Positions 17,620-27,546 of a DNA stretch of 64,000 nt are shown one piece after another. The stretch is from NCBI RefSeq assembly GCF_030123245.1, contig NZ_CP126101.1, positions 1,114,501 to 1,178,500 on the forward strand, read 5' to 3'. A model generated the notes under the pieces. It was given only the letters and a program-made list of their open reading frames with translations. It did not search any database and was not told the DNA's origin. A program made the position numbers and the translations under genes. Positions within the stretch are counted from its first letter, which is position 1; each line of letters opens with the position of its first letter. The stretch comes from Lysinibacillus pakistanensis. Lineage in GTDB: Bacteria; Bacillota; Bacilli; Bacillales_A; Planococcaceae.

Positions 17620-19536
17620 ATGAAGTGGATTTCTATCCATTCTAAAAAACGTTTACGTATTTTATATGTATTATTTATGGGTGTTGCAGTAGCCATTGTC
17701 ATTAGATTGTTCTTCTTACAGGTACTAGATCAAAAAGAGCTGACAAAGAAGGCAGAAGAGAATTGGGACAGAGAAATTCCTTTTGCAAATGAACGCGGTC
17801 ATATAACAGATCGTGATGGGCAAAGTATTGTCACAAATAAGCTTGCCCCCACTCTTTATTTCATGCCTTCTCAAAGCAAAGATATTGAAGGCGCTGCTGC
17901 GAAGATAGCACAGGTGCTCGATGTTGATGAACAAAAGCTATTGGAGAAAATGAAGAAGAAAGAATATTTAGTGAAGTTGGCACCGGAAGGAAAAAATATT
18001 CCCTATGAAAAAGCGGTGCAGCTACAAGGGATGCAAATCGAAGGCTTATATAGTGGGGTCGATTATGCAAGGGATTACCCATACGGCACAATGCTCTCAC
18101 GATTTTTAGGTTTTACAGGCTATGATGCCCAAGGGTTAGCAGGCATTGAATATGAATATGATAAACTACTCCATGCTAATTCCTCTGCCATTCGCCTTTT
18201 TACAGACGCCAAGGGCAATAACTTACCAAATGTTGCAAGTGCTTGGAAGCCGGGAGAAGATGGAGCAACGATTGAGCTTTCAATTGATGTAGATGTGCAA
18301 CAGGTCGTGGAGCGTGAATTATCTCAGGCTATGGAGCGTTATGAGGCTGACCAAGCGTTAGCTATTGCAATGAATCCCAACAATGGCGAGATTTTAGCAT
18401 TAGCCTCCTATCCAACCTTCCATCCTGCAGAATATCAAATTGTTGAACCCGCTATCTATAATCGGAATTTACCTGTATGGATGACCTATGAGCCTGGATC
18501 AACGTTCAAAATTATTACCTTGAGTGCAGCACTAGAAGAGAATTTAGTGGATTTAGAACATGATACGTTCTATGACCCAGGCTATACAATGGTTGCTGGC
18601 GCTAGATTGCGTTGCTGGAATCGTGGTGGGCATGGTCATGAAACATTCCTTGAAGTTGTAGAGAATTCATGTAACCCGGGATTCATAGAATTAGGACAAA
18701 GACTTGGCAGTGAAAGATTACTACAATATATTAAGGATTTTGGTTTTGGTCAAAAGACAGGGTCTAATATTGCAGGTGAAGCCTCGGGAATATTATTTTC
18801 TAAAGAAGCCTTTGGACCAGTGGAGCAGGCTACAACTTCTTTCGGTCAAGGGGTGGCGGTTACGCCTATTCAACAAGTACAGGCAGTTGCCGCAGCTATA
18901 AATGGAGGCAAGCTTTATACGCCATATGTTGTGAAGAAGATTTTTAATCCAAATACTGGGGAAGTTATTAAGGAGACTGAACCAGAAGTTAAAAAACAGG
19001 TTATTCGTGAGGAGACATCTGCCAAGGTTCGAGGTGCATTAGAATCAGTTGTAGCAAAGGGCTCTGGACGCCAGGCCTACCGAGATGGCTTACGTATTGG
19101 AGGGAAAACGGGAACAGCACAGAAAGTAGAGAATGGGCGTTATAAAAGCGGTGAATATATCGTATCTTTTATCGGCTTCGCTCCAGCGGATAATCCACAG
19201 ATTGTTGTGTATGTAGCGGTGGATAACCCAAAGAAAACAACTCAATTTGGTGGTGTTGTTGCAGCTCCGATTGTTGGTCAGATTATTGAAGATGTTGCAC
19301 CTTTTGTTGGCATTGAAAAATCGAAGGAACAGCTTGAAAAGGATTATCGTTGGGGTGATCCAATCACTGTGAAGGTACCAAGCTTTATTGGTCAAACGAA
19401 GGATGATATTGCGAAGCAGCATTATCCATTCCGTATTGAATGGCATGGTGAAGGAACTAAAATTGGTAATCAACTGCCTGAAGTGGATAGTGTTATCAAA
19501 CAAGATGGCACAATTCATTTGTATTTGGAGAACTAA
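17620..19536 (+). CDS. spoVD: Stage V sporulation penicillin-binding protein SpoVD
   Basis: A 638-residue class B penicillin-binding protein for spore cortex synthesis. The catalytic motifs are S294 (PGSTFK), S350 (SCN) and K496 (KTGTAQK), and a single PASTA domain begins near residue 585 (VKVPSFIGQTKDDI). One N-terminal span is at about 15-33. It follows pbpB by 58 bases and works with SpoVE. In B. subtilis murE comes next, but here the next gene is mraY. Confidence 0.95.
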   Translation: MKWISIHSKKRLRILYVLFMGVAVAIVIRLFFLQVLDQKELTKKAEENWDREIPFANERGHITDRDGQSIVTNKLAPTLYFMPSQSKDIEGAAAKIAQVLDVDEQKLLEKMKKKEYLVKLAPEGKNIPYEKAVQLQGMQIEGLYSGVDYARDYPYGTMLSRFLGFTGYDAQGLAGIEYEYDKLLHANSSAIRLFTDAKGNNLPNVASAWKPGEDGATIELSIDVDVQQVVERELSQAMERYEADQALAIAMNPNNGEILALASYPTFHPAEYQIVEPAIYNRNLPVWMTYEPGSTFKIITLSAALEENLVDLEHDTFYDPGYTMVAGARLRCWNRGGHGHETFLEVVENSCNPGFIELGQRLGSERLLQYIKDFGFGQKTGSNIAGEASGILFSKEAFGPVEQATTSFGQGVAVTPIQQVQAVAAAINGGKLYTPYVVKKIFNPNTGEVIKETEPEVKKQVIREETSAKVRGALESVVAKGSGRQAYRDGLRIGGKTGTAQKVENGRYKSGEYIVSFIGFAPADNPQIVVYVAVDNPKKTTQFGGVVAAPIVGQIIEDVAPFVGIEKSKEQLEKDYRWGDPITVKVPSFIGQTKDDIAKQHYPFRIEWHGEGTKIGNQLPEVDSVIKQDGTIHLYLEN

Positions 19537-19661
19537 TATAACTTTACCTTTAAAAAATGGGAAAGAACCACTATTATTATGAAGGGTAGTAATAAATAAA
19601 TGAAAGTTTATGCTTTTTTCTTGAAGAAGAAAGTGAAACAAGATTTAAAGGAGATTTTTCA

Positions 19662-20636
19662 ATGAAACTCGCAACAACGCTTACCATTTTAGCTCTTGCT
19701 TTTATAGTAACAGTTATTCTGGCACCAATTAGTATTCCTCTTCTTCGTCGACTTAAATTCGGTCAAAGTATTCGTGAAGAAGGACCAAAATCACATATGA
19801 AAAAAGCAGGTACTCCAACAATGGGGGGCATTATTTTCTTAATTGCTATTATCCTCACTACTGTTGGTGTAGGAAGCTTTTTAGATTTATTTACCACACA
19901 AACCATCGTACTGTTGTTAGTATTAGCTGGATTTGGCTTAATCGGCCTACTAGATGACGGCTTAAAGGTTATTTTTAAACGTAACCTTGGTTTAACATCC
20001 CTGCAAAAGCTAATTGGTCAAATCGTCATCGCAGTTTTGGCTTATTTCTTACTACATGTAGGATCATTTGATACAACGCTGGCTATACCATTTACAGACT
20101 TGACATTTGATTTAGGGATTTTCTATGTAGCCTTTTTAATTTTCTGGTTGGTTGGCTTCTCAAATGCAGTAAATTTAACAGATGGTCTAGATGGACTTGT
20201 GGCAGGTACAGCTTCTATTGCCTTTGCAGCCTTTGGTGTTATTGCGCTATTCCAAGATCAAGCTGATATTGCTTTATTTGCATTTGCAGTAACAGGTGCA
20301 TTATTAGGGTTTCTATTGTTTAATGCAAATCCTGCAAAGGTATTTATGGGAGATACAGGATCATTAGCCTTAGGTGGAGCTTTAGCTATGGTGTCTGTAT
20401 TGATAAAAGAGGAATTCTTATTGTTATTAGTGGGATTAGTGTTTGTGATTGAAACATTATCCGTTATTTTACAGGTAGGTAGCTTTAAGCTTCGTAAAAA
20501 ACGTATTTTTAAAATGAGTCCTATCCATCACCATTTTGAATTATCAGGTTGGTCAGAGTGGAAAGTGGTCCTTGTCTTTTGGTCAACCGCTTTAGCAGTA
20601 GCATTGATTGCAGTCTTATCGGAGGCGTTCTTATGA
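19662..20636 (+). CDS. mraY: Phospho-N-acetylmuramoyl-pentapeptide-transferase MraY
   Basis: A 324-residue polytopic enzyme that moves phospho-MurNAc-pentapeptide to undecaprenyl phosphate, forming lipid I. About ten membrane spans are visible, with the motifs GTPTMGGIIF, LLDDGLKV, NLTDGLDGLVAGT, FMGDTGSLALGG and SPIHHHFEL. AAAGGAGA precedes the ATG. The 125-base gap upstream is where murE lies in B. subtilis; it contains no gene here. Confidence 0.96.
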   Translation: MKLATTLTILALAFIVTVILAPISIPLLRRLKFGQSIREEGPKSHMKKAGTPTMGGIIFLIAIILTTVGVGSFLDLFTTQTIVLLLVLAGFGLIGLLDDGLKVIFKRNLGLTSLQKLIGQIVIAVLAYFLLHVGSFDTTLAIPFTDLTFDLGIFYVAFLIFWLVGFSNAVNLTDGLDGLVAGTASIAFAAFGVIALFQDQADIALFAFAVTGALLGFLLFNANPAKVFMGDTGSLALGGALAMVSVLIKEEFLLLLVGLVFVIETLSVILQVGSFKLRKKRIFKMSPIHHHFELSGWSEWKVVLVFWSTALAVALIAVLSEAFL

Positions 20637-21985
20637 GAAATTATACAGATCTACAACATAAAAAGGTACTTGTTTTAGGCCTTGCAAAAAGTGGTGTGGC
20701 AGCAGCCGAAATTTTACATGAACTAGGCGCCTTTGTGACGGTCAATGATTCAAAGCCATTTGATGAAAGTCCAGATGCACAGGGTTTATTGCAAAAGGGA
20801 ATAACAGTTATTTGTGGTCGCCATCCAGAGGATCTTCTGGATGAAGGCTTTGAATTAGTGGTGAAAAATCCGGGTATTCCTTATAGCAATAAAATTGTAG
20901 CGGATGCCGTTAGCCGAGAAATACCTGTTTGGACGGAAATTGAGCTAGCCTATTTGATAAGCGAAGCACCATTTATTGGAATTACCGGTTCGAATGGTAA
21001 AACAACAACAACAACTTTGATTTTTGACATGCTGAATAGTGGTGGTAAAAAACCACTGATTGCTGGAAACATTGGAACAGTTGCATGTGGCGTTGCAAGA
21101 GAAGCTCAGAAAGATAATATGATTGTAACGGAATTATCCTCGTTTCAATTGATGGGGACAAAAACATTCAAACCTAAAATAGCGATTCTAACAAATCTTT
21201 ATGATGCGCATCTTGATTATCATGGAACATTTGACAATTATGCAGAGGCAAAATTCGGTGTTACTCGTAATCAAGATGAGAATGATTATTTTATTTATAA
21301 TGCTGATCAACCAATTGTTGTGGGCTATGCTGCAAAATCTAAAGGAAATAAGGTTCCATTTAGTTCAAAGGGACGTACAACTGAAGGAATTAGTGCAGAT
21401 GACACAACGATTTACTGGCAGGGAGAACCATATATGGATCGATCTATCATTGCTTTGCCAGGTAAACATAATTTAGAAAATATTTTAGCAGCAGTAGCAG
21501 CATGTATTTTAGTTGGTTGTGATAAAGCTAAAATGGAGGGAATTCTTGCGACATTTGGTGGCGTTCGTCATCGTACACAGTTTGTACGTGAATGGAATGG
21601 AAGAAAAATTTATAACGATTCCAAAGCAACAAATTGCTTAGCTACAAAAAGTGCCTTAGATGCATTTCAGGCACCTGTTATTCTTCTAGCAGGAGGCTTA
21701 GATCGAGGTCATTCGTTTGAGGAATTACGTCCATGTATGGGGCATGTCAAGGGTGTAGTGGCGTTTGGAGAAACAGGCTTACGCTTTGTAGAATTTGCGA
21801 AGTCGTGTGGCGTACAACAAACAATCATTGCACAAAATGTGGAGGATGCTGTACATTATGCGGCACCGATGTCAGCTGAGGGTGATGTTATTCTATTGTC
21901 GCCTGCATGTGCAAGCTGGGATCAATATGACAGTTTCGAAATTCGAGGAGATGTTTTTATTGAAGCTGTAATGAAGCTGTCATAA
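20633..21985 (+). CDS. murD: UDP-N-acetylmuramoyl-L-alanine--D-glutamate ligase MurD
   Basis: A 450-residue cytoplasmic Mur ligase that adds D-Glu to UDP-MurNAc-L-Ala. The ATP-binding loop is GITGSNGKTTTT, and YNDSKATNCLATKSAL marks the C-terminal domain. The ATG at 20633 overlaps the mraY stop codon and follows a GGAGG site; the longer frame back to 20549 is simply mraY sequence read in another frame. Confidence 0.95.
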   Translation: MRNYTDLQHKKVLVLGLAKSGVAAAEILHELGAFVTVNDSKPFDESPDAQGLLQKGITVICGRHPEDLLDEGFELVVKNPGIPYSNKIVADAVSREIPVWTEIELAYLISEAPFIGITGSNGKTTTTTLIFDMLNSGGKKPLIAGNIGTVACGVAREAQKDNMIVTELSSFQLMGTKTFKPKIAILTNLYDAHLDYHGTFDNYAEAKFGVTRNQDENDYFIYNADQPIVVGYAAKSKGNKVPFSSKGRTTEGISADDTTIYWQGEPYMDRSIIALPGKHNLENILAAVAACILVGCDKAKMEGILATFGGVRHRTQFVREWNGRKIYNDSKATNCLATKSALDAFQAPVILLAGGLDRGHSFEELRPCMGHVKGVVAFGETGLRFVEFAKSCGVQQTIIAQNVEDAVHYAAPMSAEGDVILLSPACASWDQYDSFEIRGDVFIEAVMKLS

Positions 21986-22022
21986 GTCTGTAACTATTTT
22001 AGAATATACTTGACTTGGAAGG

Positions 22023-23102
22023 ATGGCAGTACTGAGAGGGAAAGAAAGCTATTTATTGCTCGTCACAACATTGATGCTATCAATAATCGGCATTATTTTC
22101 GTCTATTCTGCAGGTACCTATTGGAGTGCCATTCATTATAGTGGAAAAATGCCGTTTTATATGAAGCAAAGTATGTATTTTGCTGTTGCCATTGTCGTAT
22201 TTTTAATCACCATTCGATTAAATATTTTAAGAGAGCAATCCTTTTGGAAAATGGCGTATATTTTTTCGTTAATTTTACTGGTCCTTGTACTTATTCCAGG
22301 CATTGGACTGGTACGAAATGGCTCGCAAAGCTGGATTGGTGTAGGTCCATTAACCATTCAGCCAGCAGAGCTTACGAAAATTACAGTAATAGTGTACTTG
22401 AGTCATATATTAGCACAGCATAAAACAGGTACACCGATTATTAACTGGCGCCATGGATTCGTTCTAGTGTTACCAGTGGTTCTCATTATGCTGCAGCCTG
22501 ACTTTGGCTCGGTATTTATATTAGTGGTCTCAGTCTTTTTATTGTTTTTTGTAGCAGGCTACCCATTAAAACTTTATGGGATGTTTATGGTGGCAGGAGT
22601 TGCAGGATTAGTAGGATTGATTGCAACAGCACCATATCGATTAACGCGCATAAAAGCATTTCTTGATCCATGGGCGGACCCCTTGGTAAGTGGGTTTCAA
22701 GCTGTACAATCATTAATGGCAATTGGACCAGCTGGCATTTTTGGTCATGGTTTTGGACAAAGCAGACAGAAGTTTTTATATTTACCGGAGCCTCAAAATG
22801 ATTTTATTTATGCCATTATTTTAGAGGAGGTTGGGTTGCTTGGAGGTCTCGTTATTTTAGCATTATTTGTAATAGCGATTTATGCTGGTTATAAATTTGC
22901 AGTGCAAGCTAAAACGAGAGCATCCTATTACGCGATTATAGGACTTGTGACAATGCTGACTGTGCAAGCTTTTCTAAATATATCTGTAGTGATTGGCTTA
23001 GTTCCTGTAACAGGGGTCACACTGCCTTTTATTAGCTACGGTGGAACATCTTTAGTAACAATGTGGTTAATAATAGGTATTATTTATCAATTAGCGAAAT
23101 AA
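22023..23102 (+). CDS. spoVE: Stage V sporulation protein SpoVE (SEDS family)
   Basis: A 359-residue SEDS-type glycan polymerase or lipid II handling protein with about ten membrane spans. The FVYSAGTYW opening, QPAELTKI, GSVFILVVS region and the terminal ISYGGTSLVTMWLIIGI are typical of FtsW/SpoVE. Its position after murD and partner gene spoVD favour SpoVE over FtsW. A GGAAGG is too close to the ATG to be an ideal ribosome site. In B. subtilis murG and murB follow; here divIB follows directly. Confidence 0.9.
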   Translation: MAVLRGKESYLLLVTTLMLSIIGIIFVYSAGTYWSAIHYSGKMPFYMKQSMYFAVAIVVFLITIRLNILREQSFWKMAYIFSLILLVLVLIPGIGLVRNGSQSWIGVGPLTIQPAELTKITVIVYLSHILAQHKTGTPIINWRHGFVLVLPVVLIMLQPDFGSVFILVVSVFLLFFVAGYPLKLYGMFMVAGVAGLVGLIATAPYRLTRIKAFLDPWADPLVSGFQAVQSLMAIGPAGIFGHGFGQSRQKFLYLPEPQNDFIYAIILEEVGLLGGLVILALFVIAIYAGYKFAVQAKTRASYYAIIGLVTMLTVQAFLNISVVIGLVPVTGVTLPFISYGGTSLVTMWLIIGIIYQLAK

Positions 23103-23122
23103 ATATAAAGGAGGAGTACTTT

Positions 23123-23956
23123 TTGGAGAAAGTAATTGATATAGAAGATCGCATACCTACGCTAAAAAAGCGACGAAAAAAGCGTACAAATCGTAAATTT
23201 ATAGTGCTAATATTACTTTTCTTTATCGTGTTAGCAGTACTCCTTTATTTTCAATCTCCTTACAGTAAAATCAACAAAATTACAGTTAACGGTGCTCGTT
23301 TAGCAGATGAACAATATTATTTACAGGCCAGTACTCTGGCTCCTGGAAAGTCGATGTGGGGTTTTAAGGTAAACGATATTGAGAAGTTAATACTCAAGGA
23401 TAAATGGGTAAAGGAAGCACATGTTAAACGTAACTGGCTACGAGATGTAACAATAGAAATAAAGGAATGGAAAAAAGTTGCATACTTAGCTGGTGATGGT
23501 ACCTATTATCCTTTACTTGAAAATGGCAAGCGATTTGAGCAAGCTGGTGATGAGGTGCCAATTGATGCCCCTGTTTTTATCGGCATAACTGGTGAAAAAA
23601 CGATCAACAAGCTTGTAGAGCAATTAGCTAATTTAAAGCCAGAAGTATTAGCCTTAATTTCTCAAGTCAATACAAACAGTAATGAGACAAACCCTAATGC
23701 AGTCAGACTTTATATGAATGATGGGTATGAAGTACGGGCTGTTATTCAAACTTTAGCTGATAAGTTAAATTATTACCCCTCAATTGTGGCACAAATTAGT
23801 AATTTAGAAAAGGGTGTTATTGATTTAGAGGTAGGTTCATATTATCGTCCTTACAATGATGAATATAACAAAATAAGCATTGATGTAAGTGGTAGAGAAG
23901 ATGAAGAATCGGCCAACCAGGAAGTGAATAATGATGAGCAACAAACAAATGAATAG
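23123..23956 (+). CDS. divIB: Cell division protein DivIB (FtsQ)
   Basis: A 277-residue bitopic protein: basic cytoplasmic tail, one span at about 27-46, a POTRA domain (INKITVNGARLADEQYY onward) and a beta domain, ending in an acidic tail. It forms a septal complex with FtsL and DivIC. The start is a TTG at 23123 eight bases after AAAGGAGG; an ATG at 23063 would overlap spoVE and lacks homology. Confidence 0.92.
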   Translation: MEKVIDIEDRIPTLKKRRKKRTNRKFIVLILLFFIVLAVLLYFQSPYSKINKITVNGARLADEQYYLQASTLAPGKSMWGFKVNDIEKLILKDKWVKEAHVKRNWLRDVTIEIKEWKKVAYLAGDGTYYPLLENGKRFEQAGDEVPIDAPVFIGITGEKTINKLVEQLANLKPEVLALISQVNTNSNETNPNAVRLYMNDGYEVRAVIQTLADKLNYYPSIVAQISNLEKGVIDLEVGSYYRPYNDEYNKISIDVSGREDEESANQEVNNDEQQTNE

Positions 23957-24662
23957 CAAAGGGAGTTTTTTGTCAAGGAAGCAATTTGAATTGCTGATTG
24001 TTTGTATAACAATGGGATTTATTATTGGCTATTCATACAATCAGGCAAAAGATAACCGAAATGCAGGTTCAATTGATTCAGAGCTTTTTGAGCAAGAGGA
24101 TTCATACCGTGAGGAGTTAATAACCCAGCAAGAACGAAATAAGGTCCTAGCAGAAGAAGCAAATTCGCTGCAAGAAAAAATTCGCAAGTATGAGAAATCA
24201 TTTGTTGCAGATGAAAAGGCTAACAAAAAGCTTGTTGAAGAAGCAGAGGATTTACGATTATTATTAGGTGACTTACCAGCCGAAGGAAAAGGTATTCGTA
24301 TAACTCTACAAGATGGTGATTATGATCCTAAATCTGCAAATCCTAATGACTATATTGTTCATGAAAGCCATGTGTTTAAATTGCTCAATGAGCTAAAAAT
24401 TTCTGGTGCACAGGCAATTGCCATTAATGGCCAAAGAGTTCTAGCGAATTCCTATATACGTTGTAATGGACCCGTAATTACGATTGATGGCAAGCAGCAT
24501 CCTGCGCCATTTATTATTGAGGCTGTCGGTGATTCTCAAACATTGGTGTCCTCATTAAATTTAAATGGTGGTGTGGTGGATCAGTTATTAAATGACAATA
24601 TTGTTGTGTCATTAGAAGAAAATCAGAAATTAAGTATGCCAAAAGTAAAGGTTGAGAGTTAA
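23931..24662 (+). CDS. ylxW: DUF881 family membrane-anchored protein YlxW
   Basis: A 243-residue protein with one N-terminal span (about 22-39), a coiled-coil segment (residues 50-105) and a C-terminal DUF881 domain with the AIAINGQRVLANSYIRCNGP block. Function unknown. The start codon is uncertain among ATGs at 23931, 23934 and 23949, all inside the end of divIB. It is the first of two DUF881 genes in tandem, as in B. subtilis. Confidence 0.85.
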   Translation: MMSNKQMNSKGSFLSRKQFELLIVCITMGFIIGYSYNQAKDNRNAGSIDSELFEQEDSYREELITQQERNKVLAEEANSLQEKIRKYEKSFVADEKANKKLVEEAEDLRLLLGDLPAEGKGIRITLQDGDYDPKSANPNDYIVHESHVFKLLNELKISGAQAIAINGQRVLANSYIRCNGPVITIDGKQHPAPFIIEAVGDSQTLVSSLNLNGGVVDQLLNDNIVVSLEENQKLSMPKVKVES

Positions 24663-24783
24663 TCTAACGTTTAATCATTTTCAACATTAGCCTCCTGAGA
24701 AGTTGCAGATTTTACATGCAATTGCATATTCAAAATCTAAGGCGTTATTCATGGGGGTTACGATACGTCTAGGAGGGGCTATT

Positions 24784-25503
24784 TTGAAAAAAAATATGTA
24801 CACCCGAATAACGATCGTGCTATTTATTATCGGTTTGATGATAGCGGTACAGTACAATACTATACAACAACCAGCTGAGCGAGATACACGAGATATTTGG
24901 GCCATAAGAGAGGAATTAGCAGAAGAAAAGCAAAGACATTCCACATTATTAGCAGAAATTCGCTCACTCAATGAAGTAGTGGGTCGCTATGAGCAATCTG
25001 AAAAAGCAAGTTTACAAGCAGCTTTAAATGAAACATTGAATCGTTTAAAGCTTCAAGCAGGCTTAACTGAAGTCAGTGGTCCAGGAGTTGTAATGCGAAT
25101 AGAGCCAGCACAAGAATTAGTGGAAATGGGGTATGACATCCAAGAAATTTCACCTGATTTGCTGACTCAACTATTGAATGCTTTGTTTAAAAGCAATGCG
25201 GCTAGTGTTTCGATAGATGGAAACCGCGTTGTACATACGACAGCCATTCGAGACATAAATGGAAAAACAACTGTGAATAGTGTAGCACTATCATCACCTT
25301 CTTTTGAAATATATGTTGGGACAAGCTCTTTTAAGGAAGCTCAAAAGATGTACAATTCGTTACAGGCTTCAACATTTATTGATTCCTTTTATTTAGATAA
25401 TTTTAATTTAGTCATTGAAGAGCCGACTGAACAATTAACAATCCCAGCATTTGATCAGCCATTGACAAATGATTATTTAACAGAGGTGAAAAAAGGAGAA
25501 TAA
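24784..25503 (+). CDS. ylxX: DUF881 family membrane-anchored protein YlxX
   Basis: A 239-residue paralogue of the preceding gene, with one span near the N-terminus (TIVLFIIGLMIAVQY), a coiled coil at about 40-85 and a DUF881 domain (NALFKSNAASVSIDGNRVV). A TTG at 24784 follows AGGAGGGG by six bases and is preferred to an ATG at 24703. It precedes sbp by three bases, so the two are likely coupled. Confidence 0.85.
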   Translation: MKKNMYTRITIVLFIIGLMIAVQYNTIQQPAERDTRDIWAIREELAEEKQRHSTLLAEIRSLNEVVGRYEQSEKASLQAALNETLNRLKLQAGLTEVSGPGVVMRIEPAQELVEMGYDIQEISPDLLTQLLNALFKSNAASVSIDGNRVVHTTAIRDINGKTTVNSVALSSPSFEIYVGTSSFKEAQKMYNSLQASTFIDSFYLDNFNLVIEEPTEQLTIPAFDQPLTNDYLTEVKKGE

Positions 25504-25506
25504 AAT

Positions 25507-25878
25507 ATGTGGCTACCATTTTTAGGTTTGATATTTGGACTTGCCCTAGGCTTGTTAACAAATATACAAATTCCCTCTATCTATGAAAATTATCTGTCAA
25601 TAGCAGTTTTAGCAGCTTTAGATACATTATTTGGCGGTATTCGTGCTCAACTACAGCAAGTATACGATGATAAAGTTTTTGTGTCGGGCTTCTTTTTTAA
25701 TATAATTCTTGCTGCAGGTTTAGCCTTTTTGGGTGTGTATTTAGGAATAGATTTATATTTAGCAGCTATTTTCGCTTTCGGAGTACGTTTATTCCAAAAT
25801 ATAGCAATAATTAGGCGTATTTTACTAACTAAGATAGATGAAAAACGTCACAAAAAGAAGAAATCTTCCACAGAATGA
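25507..25878 (+). CDS. sbp: Small basic protein Sbp (DUF1290)
   Basis: A 123-residue membrane protein with three or four spans and a basic C-terminus (KIDEKRHKKKKSS). The block AALDTLFGGIRAQLQQ.YDDKVF identifies the Sbp family, found between divIB and ftsA in Bacillales. Function unknown. It is the last gene before the ftsA-ftsZ pair. Confidence 0.92.
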   Translation: MWLPFLGLIFGLALGLLTNIQIPSIYENYLSIAVLAALDTLFGGIRAQLQQVYDDKVFVSGFFFNIILAAGLAFLGVYLGIDLYLAAIFAFGVRLFQNIAIIRRILLTKIDEKRHKKKKSSTE

Positions 25879-25973
25879 GAGAAAAATTGAGCAAAATACT
25901 CGATTTGCTTAGACATTACGCCAAATTTACAATAGAATGAAAATAAGAGCATTTTTCAAGGAGGTGCAGCGAA

Positions 25974-27257
25974 TTGAATCAGCAAGATTTATATATTTCC
26001 CTTGATATAGGATCATCCTCTATCAAGGTATTAATAGGTGAAATGAGTGACGGACAATTACATGTAATTGGCGTCGGAAATGTAAAATCGAATGGCGTTC
26101 GAAAAGGTGCAATTGTTGATATTGATGCAACAGTTCAATCGATTCGAAAAGCAATCGAACAAGCAGAACGAATGACTGGCTTTCAAATTAATGAAGTTGT
26201 TCTGGGTGTTCCAGCTAACCAGACGATGTTACAACTAGTTAAGGGTGTTGTCGCTGTAAATAGTGAAAATAGAGAAATTACAGACGATGATTTAGACAGA
26301 GTGGTGGAATCTGCACAAGTCATGTCAATACCTCCTGAACGTGAATTAGTGAATATTATTCCAAGACAATTTATTGTGGACAACTTAGATGAAATTAAAG
26401 ATCCACGAGGTATGATTGGAATTCGTCTAGAAATGGATGCAACGATGATTACAACTTCTAAAACACTTTTACACAATGTTTTACGTTGTGTAGAGCGGGC
26501 AGGGTTAAGTATACGAGAAATATATTTGCAACCGCTAGCAGCAGGCTTTTTTGCGCTTACAGAGGATGAGAAAAACCAAGGGACAGCCTTTATTGACCTA
26601 GGGGGAGGCTCAACTACTATTGCCGTGTTTGAAGAGGGACTGTTAACACATACGGGTGTTATTCCAATTGGTGGTGACCATATTACGAAAGATATTTCAA
26701 TCGTTTTAAAAACACCAACAGAACAGGCTGAGCAAATTAAACATCAATTTGGACATGCCTTTTATGATGACGCATCAGATGATGAAATCTTCGAAGTACC
26801 AATTGTTGGAACGGATTCAACAGATCAATACAGTCAACGCTATATATCCGAAATAATAGGTGCGCGCTTAGAAGAACTTTTAGAGTTAGTGATTGACGAG
26901 TTAGCACGTCTTGGTGTCCGTGATTTACCTGGCGGTGTTGTTTTAACGGGTGGTGTTGCAAAGCTTGAAGGTATTGCTCAACTGGCACGTCAGATTTTGC
27001 AAACCCGTGTTAGAATATATACACCTGATTATATTGGCGTTAGGGAGCCTTCATTTACGACGGCAGTTGGACTTATTCGTTACGCCTATTTAGAAGATGA
27101 TTTTTACGGAAAAGGTACGAATACGCAACCTATTGAATATGCGGTTGTAGGATCTCCAACAGCCACACCTAAGAAGCAAGAATATGCTTCACCTTCAGAA
27201 TCAAAAGGAAGCGTAATTGGTAGAGCAAAAAAATTATTTGATAAGTTTTTTGATTAA
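25974..27257 (+). CDS. ftsA: Cell division protein FtsA
   Basis: A 427-residue actin-like ATPase that tethers FtsZ to the membrane. Motifs include LDIGSSSIKVLIGE (phosphate 1), AFIDLGGGSTTIAVF (phosphate 2), VLTGGVAKLEGI (adenosine), and a C-terminal amphipathic membrane-targeting helix (VIGRAKKLFDKFF). The start is a TTG with AAGGAGGTG upstream. Unusually, its stop codon overlaps the left arm of a structured repeat that separates it from ftsZ by 342 bases. Confidence 0.97.
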   Translation: MNQQDLYISLDIGSSSIKVLIGEMSDGQLHVIGVGNVKSNGVRKGAIVDIDATVQSIRKAIEQAERMTGFQINEVVLGVPANQTMLQLVKGVVAVNSENREITDDDLDRVVESAQVMSIPPERELVNIIPRQFIVDNLDEIKDPRGMIGIRLEMDATMITTSKTLLHNVLRCVERAGLSIREIYLQPLAAGFFALTEDEKNQGTAFIDLGGGSTTIAVFEEGLLTHTGVIPIGGDHITKDISIVLKTPTEQAEQIKHQFGHAFYDDASDDEIFEVPIVGTDSTDQYSQRYISEIIGARLEELLELVIDELARLGVRDLPGGVVLTGGVAKLEGIAQLARQILQTRVRIYTPDYIGVREPSFTTAVGLIRYAYLEDDFYGKGTNTQPIEYAVVGSPTATPKKQEYASPSESKGSVIGRAKKLFDKFFD

Positions 27258-27546
27258 CTTCTTTCAGCAAATCTCTTTTGTAGCGAAAGCAAAGCGTCAG
27301 CTACAGAAGTCACCACCTCTATAGGTGGTGAGATGAATGCGGATTTAAGCTACTTTTCAGCAGATGTCCAAACACCTACTGAAAGAAGTTAATGCCTCCG
27401 GCGGATGTCACGGAATCGGAAAGGCGGTCTTAGAGGATGTTAGCCTAAAATCATCGCATCCATGCGATAACGGCTAACTGACCTGCGTCGTGCAGGCCTA
27501 AGCACAAAGCCGATTCCGGACGCAATTATACCGAGGCATAATTGAT
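27256..27546 (+). repeat. Structured intergenic repeat, copy 2 (between ftsA and ftsZ)
   Basis: Two modules. Module 1 is bounded by perfect 12-base arms, AACTTCTTTCAG (27256-27267) and CTGAAAGAAGTT (27379-27390), and contains a CCACCT-ctat-AGGTGG hairpin. Module 2 (27392-27546) opens GCCTCCGGCGGATGTCACGG and closes GACGCAATTATACCGAGGCA, with pairing arms GGAATCGG and CCGATTCC and inner hairpins (GTTAGCC/GGCTAAC, ATCGCAT/ATGCGAT, CCTGC/GCAGG). It ends 53 bases before ftsZ. Module 1 could also act as a partial terminator after ftsA. Confidence 0.8.

Noticed and set aside
19090..19641. 183-codon minus-strand open frame over the end of spoVD
   Set aside because: Antisense to the transpeptidase and PASTA domains, with no ribosome site or recognisable domain.
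23063..23122. Upstream ATG as the start of divIB
   Set aside because: The extra 20 residues overlap the end of spoVE, and a strong ribosome site points to the TTG at 23123.
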